A stretch of DNA of 64,000 nucleotides from Acidobacteriota bacterium (GCA_003223645.1 QHVT01000011.1:1-64000); one strand, 5' to 3'. Shown: positions 18,789 to 27,439, numbered from the stretch's first letter. Program-made: numbers and translations. Notes: generated by a model not told the origin, from the letters alone.

Positions 18789-19448
18789 ATGCTTTTTGTC
18801 GAACGCCGGCGCGTGCAACGCGTCAAACTCCTGGAGCCGCTTCGCGGTTCGGCCGGTACGATCCGGGTCTTCGTAGTCGATGTCTCGCTGAACGGCGTCC
18901 GCATCGCGCACCAGGAACCGATCGGCCGCCTCGGCGCGACGATCGCGGTCACCACGTCGTGGGACGCGCGGCCGATGAAGCTCGAATGCAAGATCGTGCG
19001 GACGCAGATTCATCGCGCCGCCGACAGCGCGACGGCGAAGACGCTCTATCACTCCGGCCTCTCGATCACGCACGCCGACGACAACTCGCTGGCGACGCTG
19101 CGCGAGCTCATTCACCGCCACATCCTCCGCGCGCTCGACGAGCAGAAGGCGAACGCGCGCGGCATTCCGGCGAACGCGCCGCAGTCGCACCAGCGATCGC
19201 AGCCGGTGCATTACCGCAGGCACGAGCTGATCGCGGGACGATGGCGCGAGACCGACACGACCGATCCGGCGCAGCCGGCGAACGGCTTCACGGTCGCGGC
19301 GTCGCATTCGCCCGAGGAAGTGAACATGTTGCGCAGCGCGTTCGAGAGCGCCGACAAGGCCACCGGTGGACACGATCTCATCCGCCGCATGGCGAAGTTG
19401 AGCATCACCACGGCCGAAGGCATTCCATCGCGGCGGTTCATGCCGTAA
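18789..19448 (+). CDS. PilZ-like domain protein
   Basis: About 219 residues from the ATG at 18789, which places the conserved part (MLFVERRRVQRVKL) at the N-terminus; an in-frame ATG at 18726 would add 21 residues with no family features. The ERRRVQRV...DVSLNGVRIAH pattern matches the RxxxR and D-x-S-x-x-G signature of c-di-GMP-binding PilZ domains (about residues 6-105). The rest is a low-complexity linker and a helical tail. It may link c-di-GMP to motility or envelope output. Another PilZ-like gene follows after 18 bases. Confidence 0.7.
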   Translation: MLFVERRRVQRVKLLEPLRGSAGTIRVFVVDVSLNGVRIAHQEPIGRLGATIAVTTSWDARPMKLECKIVRTQIHRAADSATAKTLYHSGLSITHADDNSLATLRELIHRHILRALDEQKANARGIPANAPQSHQRSQPVHYRRHELIAGRWRETDTTDPAQPANGFTVAASHSPEEVNMLRSAFESADKATGGHDLIRRMAKLSITTAEGIPSRRFMP

Positions 19449-19466
19449 GATCGCGCGGGTCCATCC

Positions 19467-19832
19467 ATGAAAGACAAAGTCGATCTCAAGGCCGACAAAG
19501 TTGACCTCAAAGCCGTCCGCCGCAGCAGCCGCTTTCGCGTGCCGATCACGAGGCCGGTGAAGATCGGATTGAAGGAAGGGACGCTCGTCGACGTGAGCAG
19601 CGCGAACGCATTCGTCACGCACAGCGGCGCGCTGAAAGTGCAATCGGAAGTGACGATGACGTTCGACTACAACGGACGCAAATTCACGGGACGCCTGCGC
19701 GTCGGATCGTGCGGCGTGGTAGGACGGCAGAGCGCGAGCGGCGACACGCTGTACGCGTCGCGGCTCTACTTCACGGACCTGCCGGAAGAGTCGCAGCGGA
19801 TCATCGAGGACATCCTCACGACGACGGGATGA
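19467..19832 (+). CDS. Small PilZ-like domain protein
   Basis: 121 residues. After a short charged lead (DKVDLKADKVDLKA, itself a tandem repeat) comes RRSSRFRVPITRPVKI ... GTLVDVSSANAFV and a beta-rich remainder ending in a short helix. The layout is that of a stand-alone PilZ domain, but the motif Gly is replaced (DVSSANA), so binding of c-di-GMP is uncertain. It is tandem with the preceding PilZ-like gene and probably cotranscribed with it. Confidence 0.65.
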   Translation: MKDKVDLKADKVDLKAVRRSSRFRVPITRPVKIGLKEGTLVDVSSANAFVTHSGALKVQSEVTMTFDYNGRKFTGRLRVGSCGVVGRQSASGDTLYASRLYFTDLPEESQRIIEDILTTTG

Positions 19833-19843
19833 CACGCCGCGCG

Positions 19844-19948
19844 TGTCATCCCGAACGAAGTCGAGGGATCTGGGGCTCGGGTGGCGGCGCGAAGCGCGCT
19901 CTTCGCAGCACCGCCCGCCCAGATGCCTCGCTCACGCTCGGCATGACA
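19844..19948. repeat. Palindromic repeat (GTCATCC family)
   Basis: TGTCATCCCGAACGAAGTCGAGGGATCTGGG ... and the inverted CCCAGATGCC...CTCGGCATGACA. It lies between the plus-strand PilZ gene and the convergent end of the arginine operon, so it may act as a two-way transcript end. Confidence 0.8.
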
Positions 19949-19957
19949 GCTGGGTGC

Positions 19958-21130
19958 TTAACTTCTGTAGTCCGCGTTCAAGCTCACGTAATCGTGTCCC
20001 AGATCGCTCGCCAGCACGACAGCACGCGCGTTGCCGGCACCGAGGTCGACACGCAGCGGAACGCGCTCTCGCGAGAACACGCGCGCGGCGTCTTTTTCGC
20101 GATAGGGCGCGGGCTGGCCGTCGCGCACGAGCGTGATCGGGCCGGCGCTGAGGGAGACGCGTTTGATCGAGAAGCGCGCGCCGCTGCGGCCGACGGCGGC
20201 AAGAATGCGGCCCCAGTTCGGGTCGCCGCCATGCAGCGCGGTTTTCACCAGCGGCGACGTTGCGACGGCGTGCGCGGCGAGGCGTGCATCGCGCTCGCTC
20301 TTCGCGCCGTGCACTTCGATCTCCATCACGCGCGTCGCGCCTTCGCCGTCGCGGACGATCATCCACGCGAGCTCGCGACAGACGGCGTCGAGCGCGCGCT
20401 GAAAGTCGGCGAGATCGGCCCGCGACTCGTTGCCGAGTTTTCCGGAAGCGAGAAGGAGCACGCAGTCGTTCGTCGACGTGTCGCCGTCGACGGAGATCGC
20501 GTTGAAGCTTTGATCGACCGAACTGCGCAGCGCGCGTTGCAGCGTCACCGGCGCGACGTTCGCGTCCGTCATCACGAACGCGAGCATCGTGGCCATGTTC
20601 GGATGGATCATGCCCGCGCCTTTCGCGACGCCGACGAGGCGTCCGCGTTTGCCGCCGAGGGTGAACGTCGCCTGCGCGACTTTCGGACCGACATCGGTGG
20701 TGAGGATCGCGTGTGAGAACGCGTCGATGCCGCCCGACGAAAGACGATTGACCGCGTCCGGCAGCGACGTGCGCACTTTGTTGTCCGGCAGCACGACGCC
20801 GATCACGCCGGTCGACGCGAGAAAGACTTCGTTCTCATCGCAGCGCACGAGCTCCGCGGTGCGCGTGCGCACGCGCTTCGCGGCCGCGAGTCCTTCGTTG
20901 CCGGTGACGGCATTCGCGCAGCCGGCGTTGACGACGACGGCCTTCACGCGTCCGCCGCTTTTCTTCAGCGCGGATTTCGAGAGCAGCACCGGCGCCGCCT
21001 GAAATTTGTTGCGCGTGAACACCGCAGCCGCGCTCGCGCCCTCCTCGGCGAGAATCAGCCCGAGGTCGGGACGCTTCTTCCGGATGCCTGCGCGCACGCC
21101 GGAGGCGACGAAGCCCCTGGGCAGTTTCAT
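19958..21130 (-). CDS. argJ: Bifunctional glutamate N-acetyltransferase / amino-acid acetyltransferase
   Basis: Recycles the acetyl group from N-acetylornithine to glutamate, and often also makes N-acetylglutamate from acetyl-CoA, in cyclic arginine synthesis. It is 390 residues, the usual ArgJ length, with the self-cleavage site in KGAGMIHPNMATML (cut expected between Ala180 and Thr181, Thr being the nucleophile). The C-terminal SLNADYRS ending is typical. The ATG at 21130 overlaps the argH stop (ATGA). It is the last gene of the operon, so no separate argA or argE is needed. Confidence 0.95.
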   Translation of the reverse strand: MKLPRGFVASGVRAGIRKKRPDLGLILAEEGASAAAVFTRNKFQAAPVLLSKSALKKSGGRVKAVVVNAGCANAVTGNEGLAAAKRVRTRTAELVRCDENEVFLASTGVIGVVLPDNKVRTSLPDAVNRLSSGGIDAFSHAILTTDVGPKVAQATFTLGGKRGRLVGVAKGAGMIHPNMATMLAFVMTDANVAPVTLQRALRSSVDQSFNAISVDGDTSTNDCVLLLASGKLGNESRADLADFQRALDAVCRELAWMIVRDGEGATRVMEIEVHGAKSERDARLAAHAVATSPLVKTALHGGDPNWGRILAAVGRSGARFSIKRVSLSAGPITLVRDGQPAPYREKDAARVFSRERVPLRVDLGAGNARAVVLASDLGHDYVSLNADYRS

Positions 21131-22506
21131 CGCGTGTCATCCTGAGCCGCGGAGACGGCGAAGGATCCCCCGCCAATGTGCGAGGGTCGCTCCGATTCCG
21201 GGGATCCCTCGCTACGCTCGGGATGACACGTGAGACTCTCCAGCGCTTTGTGCGCGGCCTCGCGCACGCGATCGGGCGCGGTGCCGCCGTACACGTTCTT
21301 CTTTGCGAGGACGGTGTTGAGATCGGACGAATGCCCGCGCTCACGCGAGACGATCTCGTGTGCCTCGCGGAAGGGAATGCCGGTTGCCGCCAGCTCATCG
21401 GCCGCGTCGGTGGAAAGCAGCAGCGGGCTTCCCGCCGCGCCGCGCATGCATTCGCGATTCAGTTTCAGCGCGCCGGCGAGCGCGGTCAGCGCCGGCAGAA
21501 GAACCCCGAGCAGCGCGCGCGTGCGGAAGAGCGGCTCTTTGTCGAGCTGCATGTCTTTGTTGTAGGCGAGCGGCAGTCCCTTGAGCAGTGAGAGAAATCC
21601 CGTGACTTCGCCGATCGAGCGCGCCGCGTAGCCGCGCGTCAGCTCGAGCACGTCGGGATTTTTCTTCTGCGGCATGCGCGACGAACCGGTCGCGAGCGCG
21701 TCCGGCAAATCCATGTACGCGACTTCGTCGCTCGTGTAGAAAATCAAATCCTCGGCGAGTCGCGAGAGGTGCGAGAGCAGCATCGACGCCGTGAATAGAT
21801 ATTCGGCCGCGAAGTCGCGGTCGGAAACGGCATCGAGCGAATTCGCGGTCGCGCGAGCGAAGCCGAGGGAGTGCGCGAGACGCTCGCGATCGATTTTCAG
21901 CGGCGTGCCGGCGAGCGCGGCGGAGCCGAGCGGACATTCATCGCCGCGATTCTTCGCGTCGTTCATGCGCGAGAGATCGCGTTGCAGCATCTCGACGTAG
22001 GCGAGGCACCAGTGACCGAACGTGACCGGCTCCGCCTGCTTCAAATGCGTGTAGCCCGGCATCGCGGTCGCCGCTTCGACGATCGCGCGTTGCGCGAGCA
22101 CGCGCGCGAGCGGACGCACGAGCGCGTCGAAGTCGTCGCACGCTTTTTTCAGCCAGAGCTTGAGGTCCGTCGCGACCTGGTCGTTGCGCGAGCGGCCGGT
22201 GTGCAGTTTTCCGGCGAGCGGCCCGAGCGTCTCGCGCAGCGCCGACTCGACGAACGAATGCACGTCCTCGTAGTCGCCTTCGCGCAGCGTGAGCAGGCGC
22301 AGCGACTCGACGAGCAGCGAGACTTCGTCCGCCTCCAGCACGCCCGCGTGCCCCAGCTCCGTCGCCCACGCGATCGAGCCCTGCACATCCTCGGCGAACA
22401 GCTCGCGGTCGAACGAGAACGAATCGTTGAGCGCCCGAAGGAGTGCGGACGGCCCTTCGCTGAATCGGCCGCCCCACATCGATGATGGCACTTGCGTGCC
22501 GGTCAC
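21127..22506 (-). CDS. argH: Argininosuccinate lyase with a repeat-derived C-terminal tail
   Basis: Splits argininosuccinate into arginine and fumarate, the last pathway step. It is 459 residues from the GTG at 22506, which overlaps the argG stop (GTGA); the open frame extends upstream only as a shadow of argG. It starts MWGGRFSEGP-like, with TGRSRNDQV, the GSSRMPQKKNP signature and SLLKGLPLAYNKDMQ. The family sequence ends near REAAHKALESL. The final 34 or so residues (CHPERSEGSP ... AQDDTR) are the translation of a GTCATCC-family palindrome, so the stop codon comes from the repeat. This probably leaves the tetrameric enzyme active. Confidence 0.93.
   Translation of the reverse strand: MTGTQVPSSMWGGRFSEGPSALLRALNDSFSFDRELFAEDVQGSIAWATELGHAGVLEADEVSLLVESLRLLTLREGDYEDVHSFVESALRETLGPLAGKLHTGRSRNDQVATDLKLWLKKACDDFDALVRPLARVLAQRAIVEAATAMPGYTHLKQAEPVTFGHWCLAYVEMLQRDLSRMNDAKNRGDECPLGSAALAGTPLKIDRERLAHSLGFARATANSLDAVSDRDFAAEYLFTASMLLSHLSRLAEDLIFYTSDEVAYMDLPDALATGSSRMPQKKNPDVLELTRGYAARSIGEVTGFLSLLKGLPLAYNKDMQLDKEPLFRTRALLGVLLPALTALAGALKLNRECMRGAAGSPLLLSTDAADELAATGIPFREAHEIVSRERGHSSDLNTVLAKKNVYGGTAPDRVREAAHKALESLTCHPERSEGSPESERPSHIGGGSFAVSAAQDDTR
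21133..21230. repeat. GTCATCC-family palindrome inside the 3' end of argH
   Basis: CGTGTCATCCTGAGC at 21133 and the inverted GCTCGGGATGACACG ending at 21230, with inner arms around GGATCCCC / GGGGATCC. It supplies the last codons of argH and ends just before the argJ start. Confidence 0.85.
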
Positions 22507-23720
22507 TCCGACACCGCCTTGTCCTCCACCGCAAAGGGCGCGAGGCGCTTCCGGCCGCGCAGCTGCAGGCCGAACAGCTTGATGAATCCCGCCGAGTCGG
22601 TGACGTCGTAGCCCGTCATGTCGAACGAGGCGAGGTTCTGCTGATAGAGCGAGCAGGGCGACTTCCGCCCGACGACCATCGCGTTGCCTTTGTACAGCTT
22701 CAGCGTGACGCTGCCGGTGACGTTCTCCGCGAGCACGTTCACGAACGCGTCGAACGCCTCGCGCAGCGGCGCGAACCACTGGCCGTTGTAGACGAGCTCC
22801 GCGTAGCGCGTGGCGATGCGCTCTTTCTCGTGCGCGCTGTCGCGGTCGAGCGTGATCGACTCGAGCGCCTTGAGCGCGGTGACGAGCAGCGTGCCGCCGG
22901 GCGTCTCGTACACGCCGCGCGACTTGATGCCGATGAGGCGGTTCTCTACGAGATCGCAGCGGCCGACGCCGTGCCGTCCGCCGATCTCGTTCAGCGTCTG
23001 CACGAGCTTCGCCGGCGAGAGGTTCACGCCGTTGACGGAGACGGGGATGCCTTCCTCGAATCCGATCGTGACGTTCTCCGGCATGTCCGGCGCGTCCATC
23101 GGATCGACCGTGAGTTTGAACATCGACGCTTCCGGCTCGAACGCCGGATCTTCGAGCGGTCCGCCCTCGTGCGAGAGATGCCAGAGATTGCGATCGCGCG
23201 AGTACGGATCTTTCTTCGTGACGGGCACATGGATGCCGCGTGCGGACGCGTAGTCGATCGCGTCTTCACGCGAGACGATGTCCCACTCGCGCCACGGAGC
23301 GACGATCTTTAACTCCGGCGCGAGCGCCTGATACGCGAGCTCGAACCGCACCTGATCGTTGCCTTTGCCGGTGCAGCCGTGCGCGAGCGCGTCGCATCCG
23401 GTCGCCAGCGCAACTTCGACCTGCTTGCGCGCGATCAGCGGACGCGCGGTCGAAGTGCCGAGCAGGTAATCGCGCTCGTAAATCGCGCCGGCTTTCAAAA
23501 CCGGAAAGAGATAGTCGGCGGCGAATTCTTCTTTCGCATCGATGAGATGGAAGTCGCACGCACCGGTGCTGTACGCCTTCTGCGCCAGCCCCGCCGTCTC
23601 CTCGGCCTGACCGACGTCGACCGCGACCGCGACGACATCGCAGCTGTAGTTTTCTTTCAGCCAGCTGATGATGATGGAGGTGTCGAGACCTCCCGAATAC
23701 GCGAGAGCGACTTTTTTCAC
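22503..23720 (-). CDS. argG: Argininosuccinate synthase
   Basis: Joins citrulline and aspartate using ATP. 405 residues from the GTG at 23720, giving MKKVALAYSGGLDTS with the ATP-binding SGGLDTS motif at residues 9-15. The start has an AGGAG ribosome binding site and overlaps the argD stop (GTGA). The open frame continues to 23975 only through repeat and argD sequence. Other motifs include GCTGKGNDQVRFE, LWHLSHEGGPLEDP and GRKSPCSLY near the end, all typical. It sits mid-operon between argD and argH. Confidence 0.95.
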   Translation of the reverse strand: MKKVALAYSGGLDTSIIISWLKENYSCDVVAVAVDVGQAEETAGLAQKAYSTGACDFHLIDAKEEFAADYLFPVLKAGAIYERDYLLGTSTARPLIARKQVEVALATGCDALAHGCTGKGNDQVRFELAYQALAPELKIVAPWREWDIVSREDAIDYASARGIHVPVTKKDPYSRDRNLWHLSHEGGPLEDPAFEPEASMFKLTVDPMDAPDMPENVTIGFEEGIPVSVNGVNLSPAKLVQTLNEIGGRHGVGRCDLVENRLIGIKSRGVYETPGGTLLVTALKALESITLDRDSAHEKERIATRYAELVYNGQWFAPLREAFDAFVNVLAENVTGSVTLKLYKGNAMVVGRKSPCSLYQQNLASFDMTGYDVTDSAGFIKLFGLQLRGRKRLAPFAVEDKAVSE

Positions 23721-24964
23721 GCTGCTTTCTCCTTGTTCTGTGTCATCCCGAGCGCAGCGAGGGATCCCCCGCCTTCTTGCGCCGGGGATCCTTCGCCGTC
23801 TGCGCGGCTCAGGATGACACCCAGCGCGTCGAGGAATTCGCTCAGCGCTTTCTTGGGAACGATGTAAGGCGGCAGGAGCCGCAGGACTTTTTCGCGCGCG
23901 GTGCCGACGACGAATCCCGCCGCGAGCAGCTCGCGCGCGACCGGCGCGGCGGGACGATCGAGCTCGATGCCCCACATGAGGCCCGCGCCGCGCACGTCGA
24001 CGACCGGAAGTTTCTTCGCTTCGGTTTCAAACCACGCGCCGAGCGCGTTGATCTGCGGCAGCAGGCGCTCGGTTTCTTCGAGCACGACGGTGCCGAGGCG
24101 GCAGGCGATCGGGTTGCCGCCGAACGTCGTGCCGTGATGTCCCGGCTTGACGACGCCTTCGAGCGCGGCGCCGGTGAGCACCGCGCCGAGCGGCAGTCCG
24201 CCGCCGAGCGGCTTCGCGAGCGTGATGATGTCAGGAGTGACGCCGCTCTTCTGAAACGCGAAGAGATGTCCGGTGCGTCCGAGTCCGCACTGGATTTCGT
24301 CGAACACGAGGAGCGCACTGGTCTTGTCGGCGACCCGACGCGCGGCGAAGAGGAATTCATCGCTCAGCGGGATGATCCCGCCTTCGCCCATCACCGGCTC
24401 GAGGAAAATCGCGGCGGTGTTCGCGTCGACCGCCGCTTCGAGCGCGGCCACGTCATTCGGCGCGACGAACGTCACGCCGGGAACGAGCGGCGCGAACGGC
24501 TCGCGATAGGCGTCGTGTCCGGTCAGCGACAACGCGCCGAGCGTGCGGCCGTGAAAACTCTCCTGCAACGCGACGAGATTTGTCTTCTTGGTCGCGAGAC
24601 GCGCGAATTTCAGCGCGGCTTCATTCGCTTCCGTGCCGCTGTTGCAGAAAAACGCACGCGACATTCCGGACGCGCGCACGAGCTTCTCGCCGAGGATTCC
24701 CTGCGCGGGGTGGTAATAGAGATTCGAGACGTGCATCAGCGTCGACGACGCCTCGCGCAGCGCCTTCTGCAGGCGCGGGTGTTTGTGGCCGAGCACGTTC
24801 ACGGCGATGCCGCCGAGGAGGTCCCAGTACATGCGGCCGTCGGCGTCGGAGAGGCGCGCGCCTTTTCCGTCGCGCGGATGGAACGGCGTGCGCGCGTACG
24901 TCTTCACGAGGAACGCGTCCTCGCGGGCCACCACCGCGTCGGGCGATTCGTCATGCAGCAACAA
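23717..24964 (-). CDS. argD: Acetylornithine aminotransferase with a repeat-derived C-terminal tail
   Basis: A PLP enzyme that makes N-acetylornithine from the semialdehyde. 415 residues, starting at TTG 24964 with a GGAGG site 8 bases upstream and a 14-base overlap with argB. Class-III aminotransferase motifs are present: NSGTEANEAALKFAR, FHGRTLGALS, LVFDEIQCGLGRTG and the PLP lysine in LAKPLGGGLP. The enzyme part ends near FLDALGVILS. The last 29 or so residues (RADGEGSPAQEGGGS ...) are encoded by a GTCATCC-family palindrome. Confidence 0.93.
   Translation of the reverse strand: MLLHDESPDAVVAREDAFLVKTYARTPFHPRDGKGARLSDADGRMYWDLLGGIAVNVLGHKHPRLQKALREASSTLMHVSNLYYHPAQGILGEKLVRASGMSRAFFCNSGTEANEAALKFARLATKKTNLVALQESFHGRTLGALSLTGHDAYREPFAPLVPGVTFVAPNDVAALEAAVDANTAAIFLEPVMGEGGIIPLSDEFLFAARRVADKTSALLVFDEIQCGLGRTGHLFAFQKSGVTPDIITLAKPLGGGLPLGAVLTGAALEGVVKPGHHGTTFGGNPIACRLGTVVLEETERLLPQINALGAWFETEAKKLPVVDVRGAGLMWGIELDRPAAPVARELLAAGFVVGTAREKVLRLLPPYIVPKKALSEFLDALGVILSRADGEGSPAQEGGGSLAALGMTQNKEKAA
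23741..23820. repeat. GTCATCC-family palindrome inside the 3' end of argD
   Basis: TGTCATCCCGAGCGCAGCGA at 23741 and the inverted GCGGCTCAGGATGACAC ending at 23820, with inner GGATCCCC / GGGGATCC arms. It encodes the argD tail just before the argG start. Confidence 0.85.
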
Positions 24965-25730
24965 GGGTGGTCCCTCCTTCGGTTGCCCGGTTGCTCAGTT
25001 GCTCGGTTGCCGGGGTACCGATCGTGATCTGCGGCACGCCGGCGCGAAGCGCCGTGAGGGCCGATTCGAGCTTCGGGCGCATGCCGCCGGTGGCGATGCC
25101 GGTGGTGATCATCTGTTCGACGCCGTTCGCGTCGAGCGCGGGAACGAGCGCGCCGTCTTTGTCGAGCAAGCCCACGACGTCGGTGAAAAACAAAAGCTCT
25201 TTGGCCTGATGAGCGACCGCGATCGCCGACGCCGCGGAGTCTGCATTCACGTTGAGAATCGCGCCGCTCTCGCTCATCGCCAGCGACGAAACGACGGGCA
25301 GGATTCCGTAGTTGAGCATCATCCGCACGAGCGTGCGGTTCGATGCGGTGACGCGGCCGACGTGGCCGAGCTCGACTCCGTCGATCGGCGGATGCTGCTC
25401 GGCGATGAGCGTGCCGCCGTCGCAACCGGAGATTCCGGCCGCGCGGACGCCGAGCTTCGTCAGCTCCGAGACGAGCATCTTGTTCACGGCGCCGCCGAGA
25501 ACGGATACGACGATCTGCAGCGTCGCGTCGTCGGTGATCCGCAGACCCGCGTGCGTCCTCTTCGCGATGCCCGCCTTCGCCAGCGCCGCGTCGATGTGCT
25601 TCCCGCCGCCGTGCACGACGATGATCGACTCGCCGGCCTGCCAGCGCGCGACGATCTTCTGCAGCACGACGTCCCGCCGCTCCGCATCATCGAGCAACGA
25701 GCCCCCGAGCTTGATCACCGCGACGTTCAT
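24951..25730 (-). CDS. argB: Acetylglutamate kinase
   Basis: Phosphorylates N-acetylglutamate, the second pathway step and usually the arginine-inhibited one. I chose the ATG at 25730 (MNVAVIKLGGSLL), which has an AGAAGG site 6 bases upstream; a GTG at the argC stop (25761) would add 10 residues of repeat-like sequence. 259 residues with KLGGSLL, VHGGGKHID, ILNVNADSAASAIA and GGMRPKLESAL motifs of the amino-acid kinase family. It lacks the N-terminal helix typical of arginine-sensitive hexamers, so inhibition may be weak. Its last residues (ATEQLSNRATEGGTT) overlap a GGTTGC-family repeat. Confidence 0.94.
   Translation of the reverse strand: MNVAVIKLGGSLLDDAERRDVVLQKIVARWQAGESIIVVHGGGKHIDAALAKAGIAKRTHAGLRITDDATLQIVVSVLGGAVNKMLVSELTKLGVRAAGISGCDGGTLIAEQHPPIDGVELGHVGRVTASNRTLVRMMLNYGILPVVSSLAMSESGAILNVNADSAASAIAVAHQAKELLFFTDVVGLLDKDGALVPALDANGVEQMITTGIATGGMRPKLESALTALRAGVPQITIGTPATEQLSNRATEGGTTLVAA
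24975..25016. repeat. GGTTGC-family word repeat in the 3' end of argB
   Basis: CGGTTGCCCGGTTGCTCAGTTGCTCGGTTGCC is made of the same words as the spacer repeats at 37571 and 38811. It is translated as part of the argB C-terminus. Confidence 0.7.
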
Positions 25731-25759
25731 CTCTGCCTTCTGCTTTTTGATTTCTGCTT

Positions 25760-26761
25760 TCACGCGAGCCCCTCCGTTTCCGGATAGCCGCACATCCGAT
25801 TGAAGTTCTGAATCGCCTGCGAGGCCGCGCCTTTGAGCAGGTTATCGATCACCGACACGATGACCGCGCGCTTGCCGCCCTGCAGGACCTGGAATCCGAT
25901 CTCCGCGAACGGCGTGTTCACGACGCTCTTCAGCTCCGGCATTTGTCCGGCCGGCAGCACGCGTACGAGCGGCGCGTTTCCGTATGCGTCGGCGTAGATC
26001 TCCGCGAGGTCTTCGTTCGACACCGGCTGCATGAACGCGACGTGCATCGTCGAGTAGATCCCGCGATCGGTCGGCAAGAGATGCGGCACGAACACGAGCG
26101 CGGTCCGCTCGCCGAGATGCAGTCCCTGGCGGATCTCCGGCTCGTGCTTGTGCTTGCCGATGCCGTAGGCTTTGAAGTTGCCGAAAAGCTCGGTGAATGA
26201 ATATGCGACGTCGGCTTTCTTGCCCGCGCCGGAGACGCCGCTCTTCGCGTCGATGATGACGGGCTGCGTGCGATCGATGTGGTACGTGAGCGGCCGCAGC
26301 GCGAGCAGCACCGACGTCGGATAGCAGCCGGGATTCGCGACGAGGCGCGCCTTCGACAGCTCGCCGTTGCACAGCTCAGTCAATCCATACACCGCCTCGG
26401 CGAGCAGCTGCGGGCGCGGATGCTCGAATCCGTACCACGACGGATAGTGCGACGGCTCGCCGAGGCGGAACGCGCCGGAGAGATCGATCACTTTCACGCC
26501 GAGGTCGAGCAGTTGCGGCGCGACGTCGGCGGAGACTTCGTTCGGCGTCGCGAGGAACGCGACGTCCGGCTTCGTCTCCACGAGCGCATCGATCGAGAAC
26601 GACTCGCTCGAGTACGCGCCGACGATCTCGGCGTGCGCATGGCGCGACAGCAGGCGCACGAGCTCCGCACCGGAGTATCCGGTGGCGCCGGCGATGGCGA
26701 CGCGCGTCTTCGCCGTCTGATCCTTCGCGGCCGCGAGGCCGTCGAGCTGGATCGCCGTCAC
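25760..26761 (-). CDS. argC: N-acetyl-gamma-glutamyl-phosphate reductase
   Basis: NADPH-dependent reduction of acetylglutamyl phosphate, third pathway step. 333 residues with VAIAGATGYSGAELVRLL (nucleotide-binding), the catalytic Cys in ANPGCYPTS, IDAKSGVSGAGK and a late HLLPTDRGIYST motif. The GTG start at 26761 directly abuts the TAA of an upstream 37-codon frame, so it is probably translated by coupling. The first 17 or so residues precede the family core and could belong to a longer leader. Confidence 0.94.
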   Translation of the reverse strand: MTAIQLDGLAAAKDQTAKTRVAIAGATGYSGAELVRLLSRHAHAEIVGAYSSESFSIDALVETKPDVAFLATPNEVSADVAPQLLDLGVKVIDLSGAFRLGEPSHYPSWYGFEHPRPQLLAEAVYGLTELCNGELSKARLVANPGCYPTSVLLALRPLTYHIDRTQPVIIDAKSGVSGAGKKADVAYSFTELFGNFKAYGIGKHKHEPEIRQGLHLGERTALVFVPHLLPTDRGIYSTMHVAFMQPVSNEDLAEIYADAYGNAPLVRVLPAGQMPELKSVVNTPFAEIGFQVLQGGKRAVIVSVIDNLLKGAASQAIQNFNRMCGYPETEGLA

Positions 26762-26875
26762 TTACGCTTCCCCCTCTTCCTGCATGACCCACGGGAAGTC
26801 CTCGCGCGAGCCGGGACGGACGGATTCCGCCCTGAATTCGGGAACTACACAAATGGCGTATTCGATGTCTTCCAT
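26762..26875 (-). CDS. 37-residue ORF between argR and argC
   Basis: ATG at 26875 with an AGGAG ribosome binding site 8 bases upstream; TAA at 26762-26764 abuts the argC GTG. The acidic product begins MEDIEYAICVVPEFRAE and ends WVMQEEGEA, and contains three arginines. It matches no family I know. The strong start and perfect juxtaposition argue for translation. It could be a small structural partner, or a leader peptide whose translation sets argC expression. Three scattered Arg codons are a weak basis for arginine attenuation. Confidence 0.6.
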   Translation of the reverse strand: MEDIEYAICVVPEFRAESVRPGSREDFPWVMQEEGEA

Positions 26876-26899
26876 TGGTCGGGCTCCTATCGTCCCGCG

Positions 26900-27439
26900 C
26901 TATGCGCGCGTACGTTCGCGGGCCGCTTTCGCAGCCGGACGCGCCGGCGTGATTCCGGCGATCGCGTGGATGCGCCGCACGAATTGCGCGGCGGCAGAGG
27001 GCGTGCGAAGGGCGACGAAGATCGTGTCGTCTCCGCCGATGGTGCCGAGGACGTCGTCGAGCGGCGTGGTGTCGATCGCGCTCGCCAGCGGCTGCGCCGC
27101 CGCCACCGGCGTCTTGATCACGACCAGATTCCCCGCCGCCTCGGCGGACAGGACGGACTCGCGAAACAGCTGCTCGAGCCGGTGCTCGCGCGACTCGCGC
27201 GGCGTGAACGCCGCCACCGGCGCCATGGAGATGGCGTCGGGCTCGACGTATCCGGCCGGAGTCTTGACCAGCCCGAGCTCGCGCAAGTCACGCGAGAGCG
27301 TCGGCTGCGTGACCCGCACACCGTGGCGCTGCAGCTCGGCCATCAGCTCGTCCTGCGAGCGGACGGCAGTCGAGCGGACGATGCGGAGGATTTCCTCTCG
27401 TCTGCGCAGCGCGTCTCCGTGTGCATGAATATTCATCAT
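26900..27439 (-). CDS. argR: Arginine repressor
   Basis: Transcription factor that binds operator boxes as a hexamer when arginine is high. 179 residues (two adjacent ATGs at 27439 and 27436). The N-terminal winged helix (RREEILRIVRSTAVRSQDELMAEL ... TQPTLSRDLRELGLVK) and the C-terminal oligomerisation domain with the arginine-site motif GTIGGDDTIFVALR are intact. A basic Ala/Arg-rich tail (AAKAARERTRA) is extra. It is the first gene of the arginine operon and so is likely autoregulated along with argC-J. Confidence 0.93.
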   Translation of the reverse strand: MMNIHAHGDALRRREEILRIVRSTAVRSQDELMAELQRHGVRVTQPTLSRDLRELGLVKTPAGYVEPDAISMAPVAAFTPRESREHRLEQLFRESVLSAEAAGNLVVIKTPVAAAQPLASAIDTTPLDDVLGTIGGDDTIFVALRTPSAAAQFVRRIHAIAGITPARPAAKAARERTRA

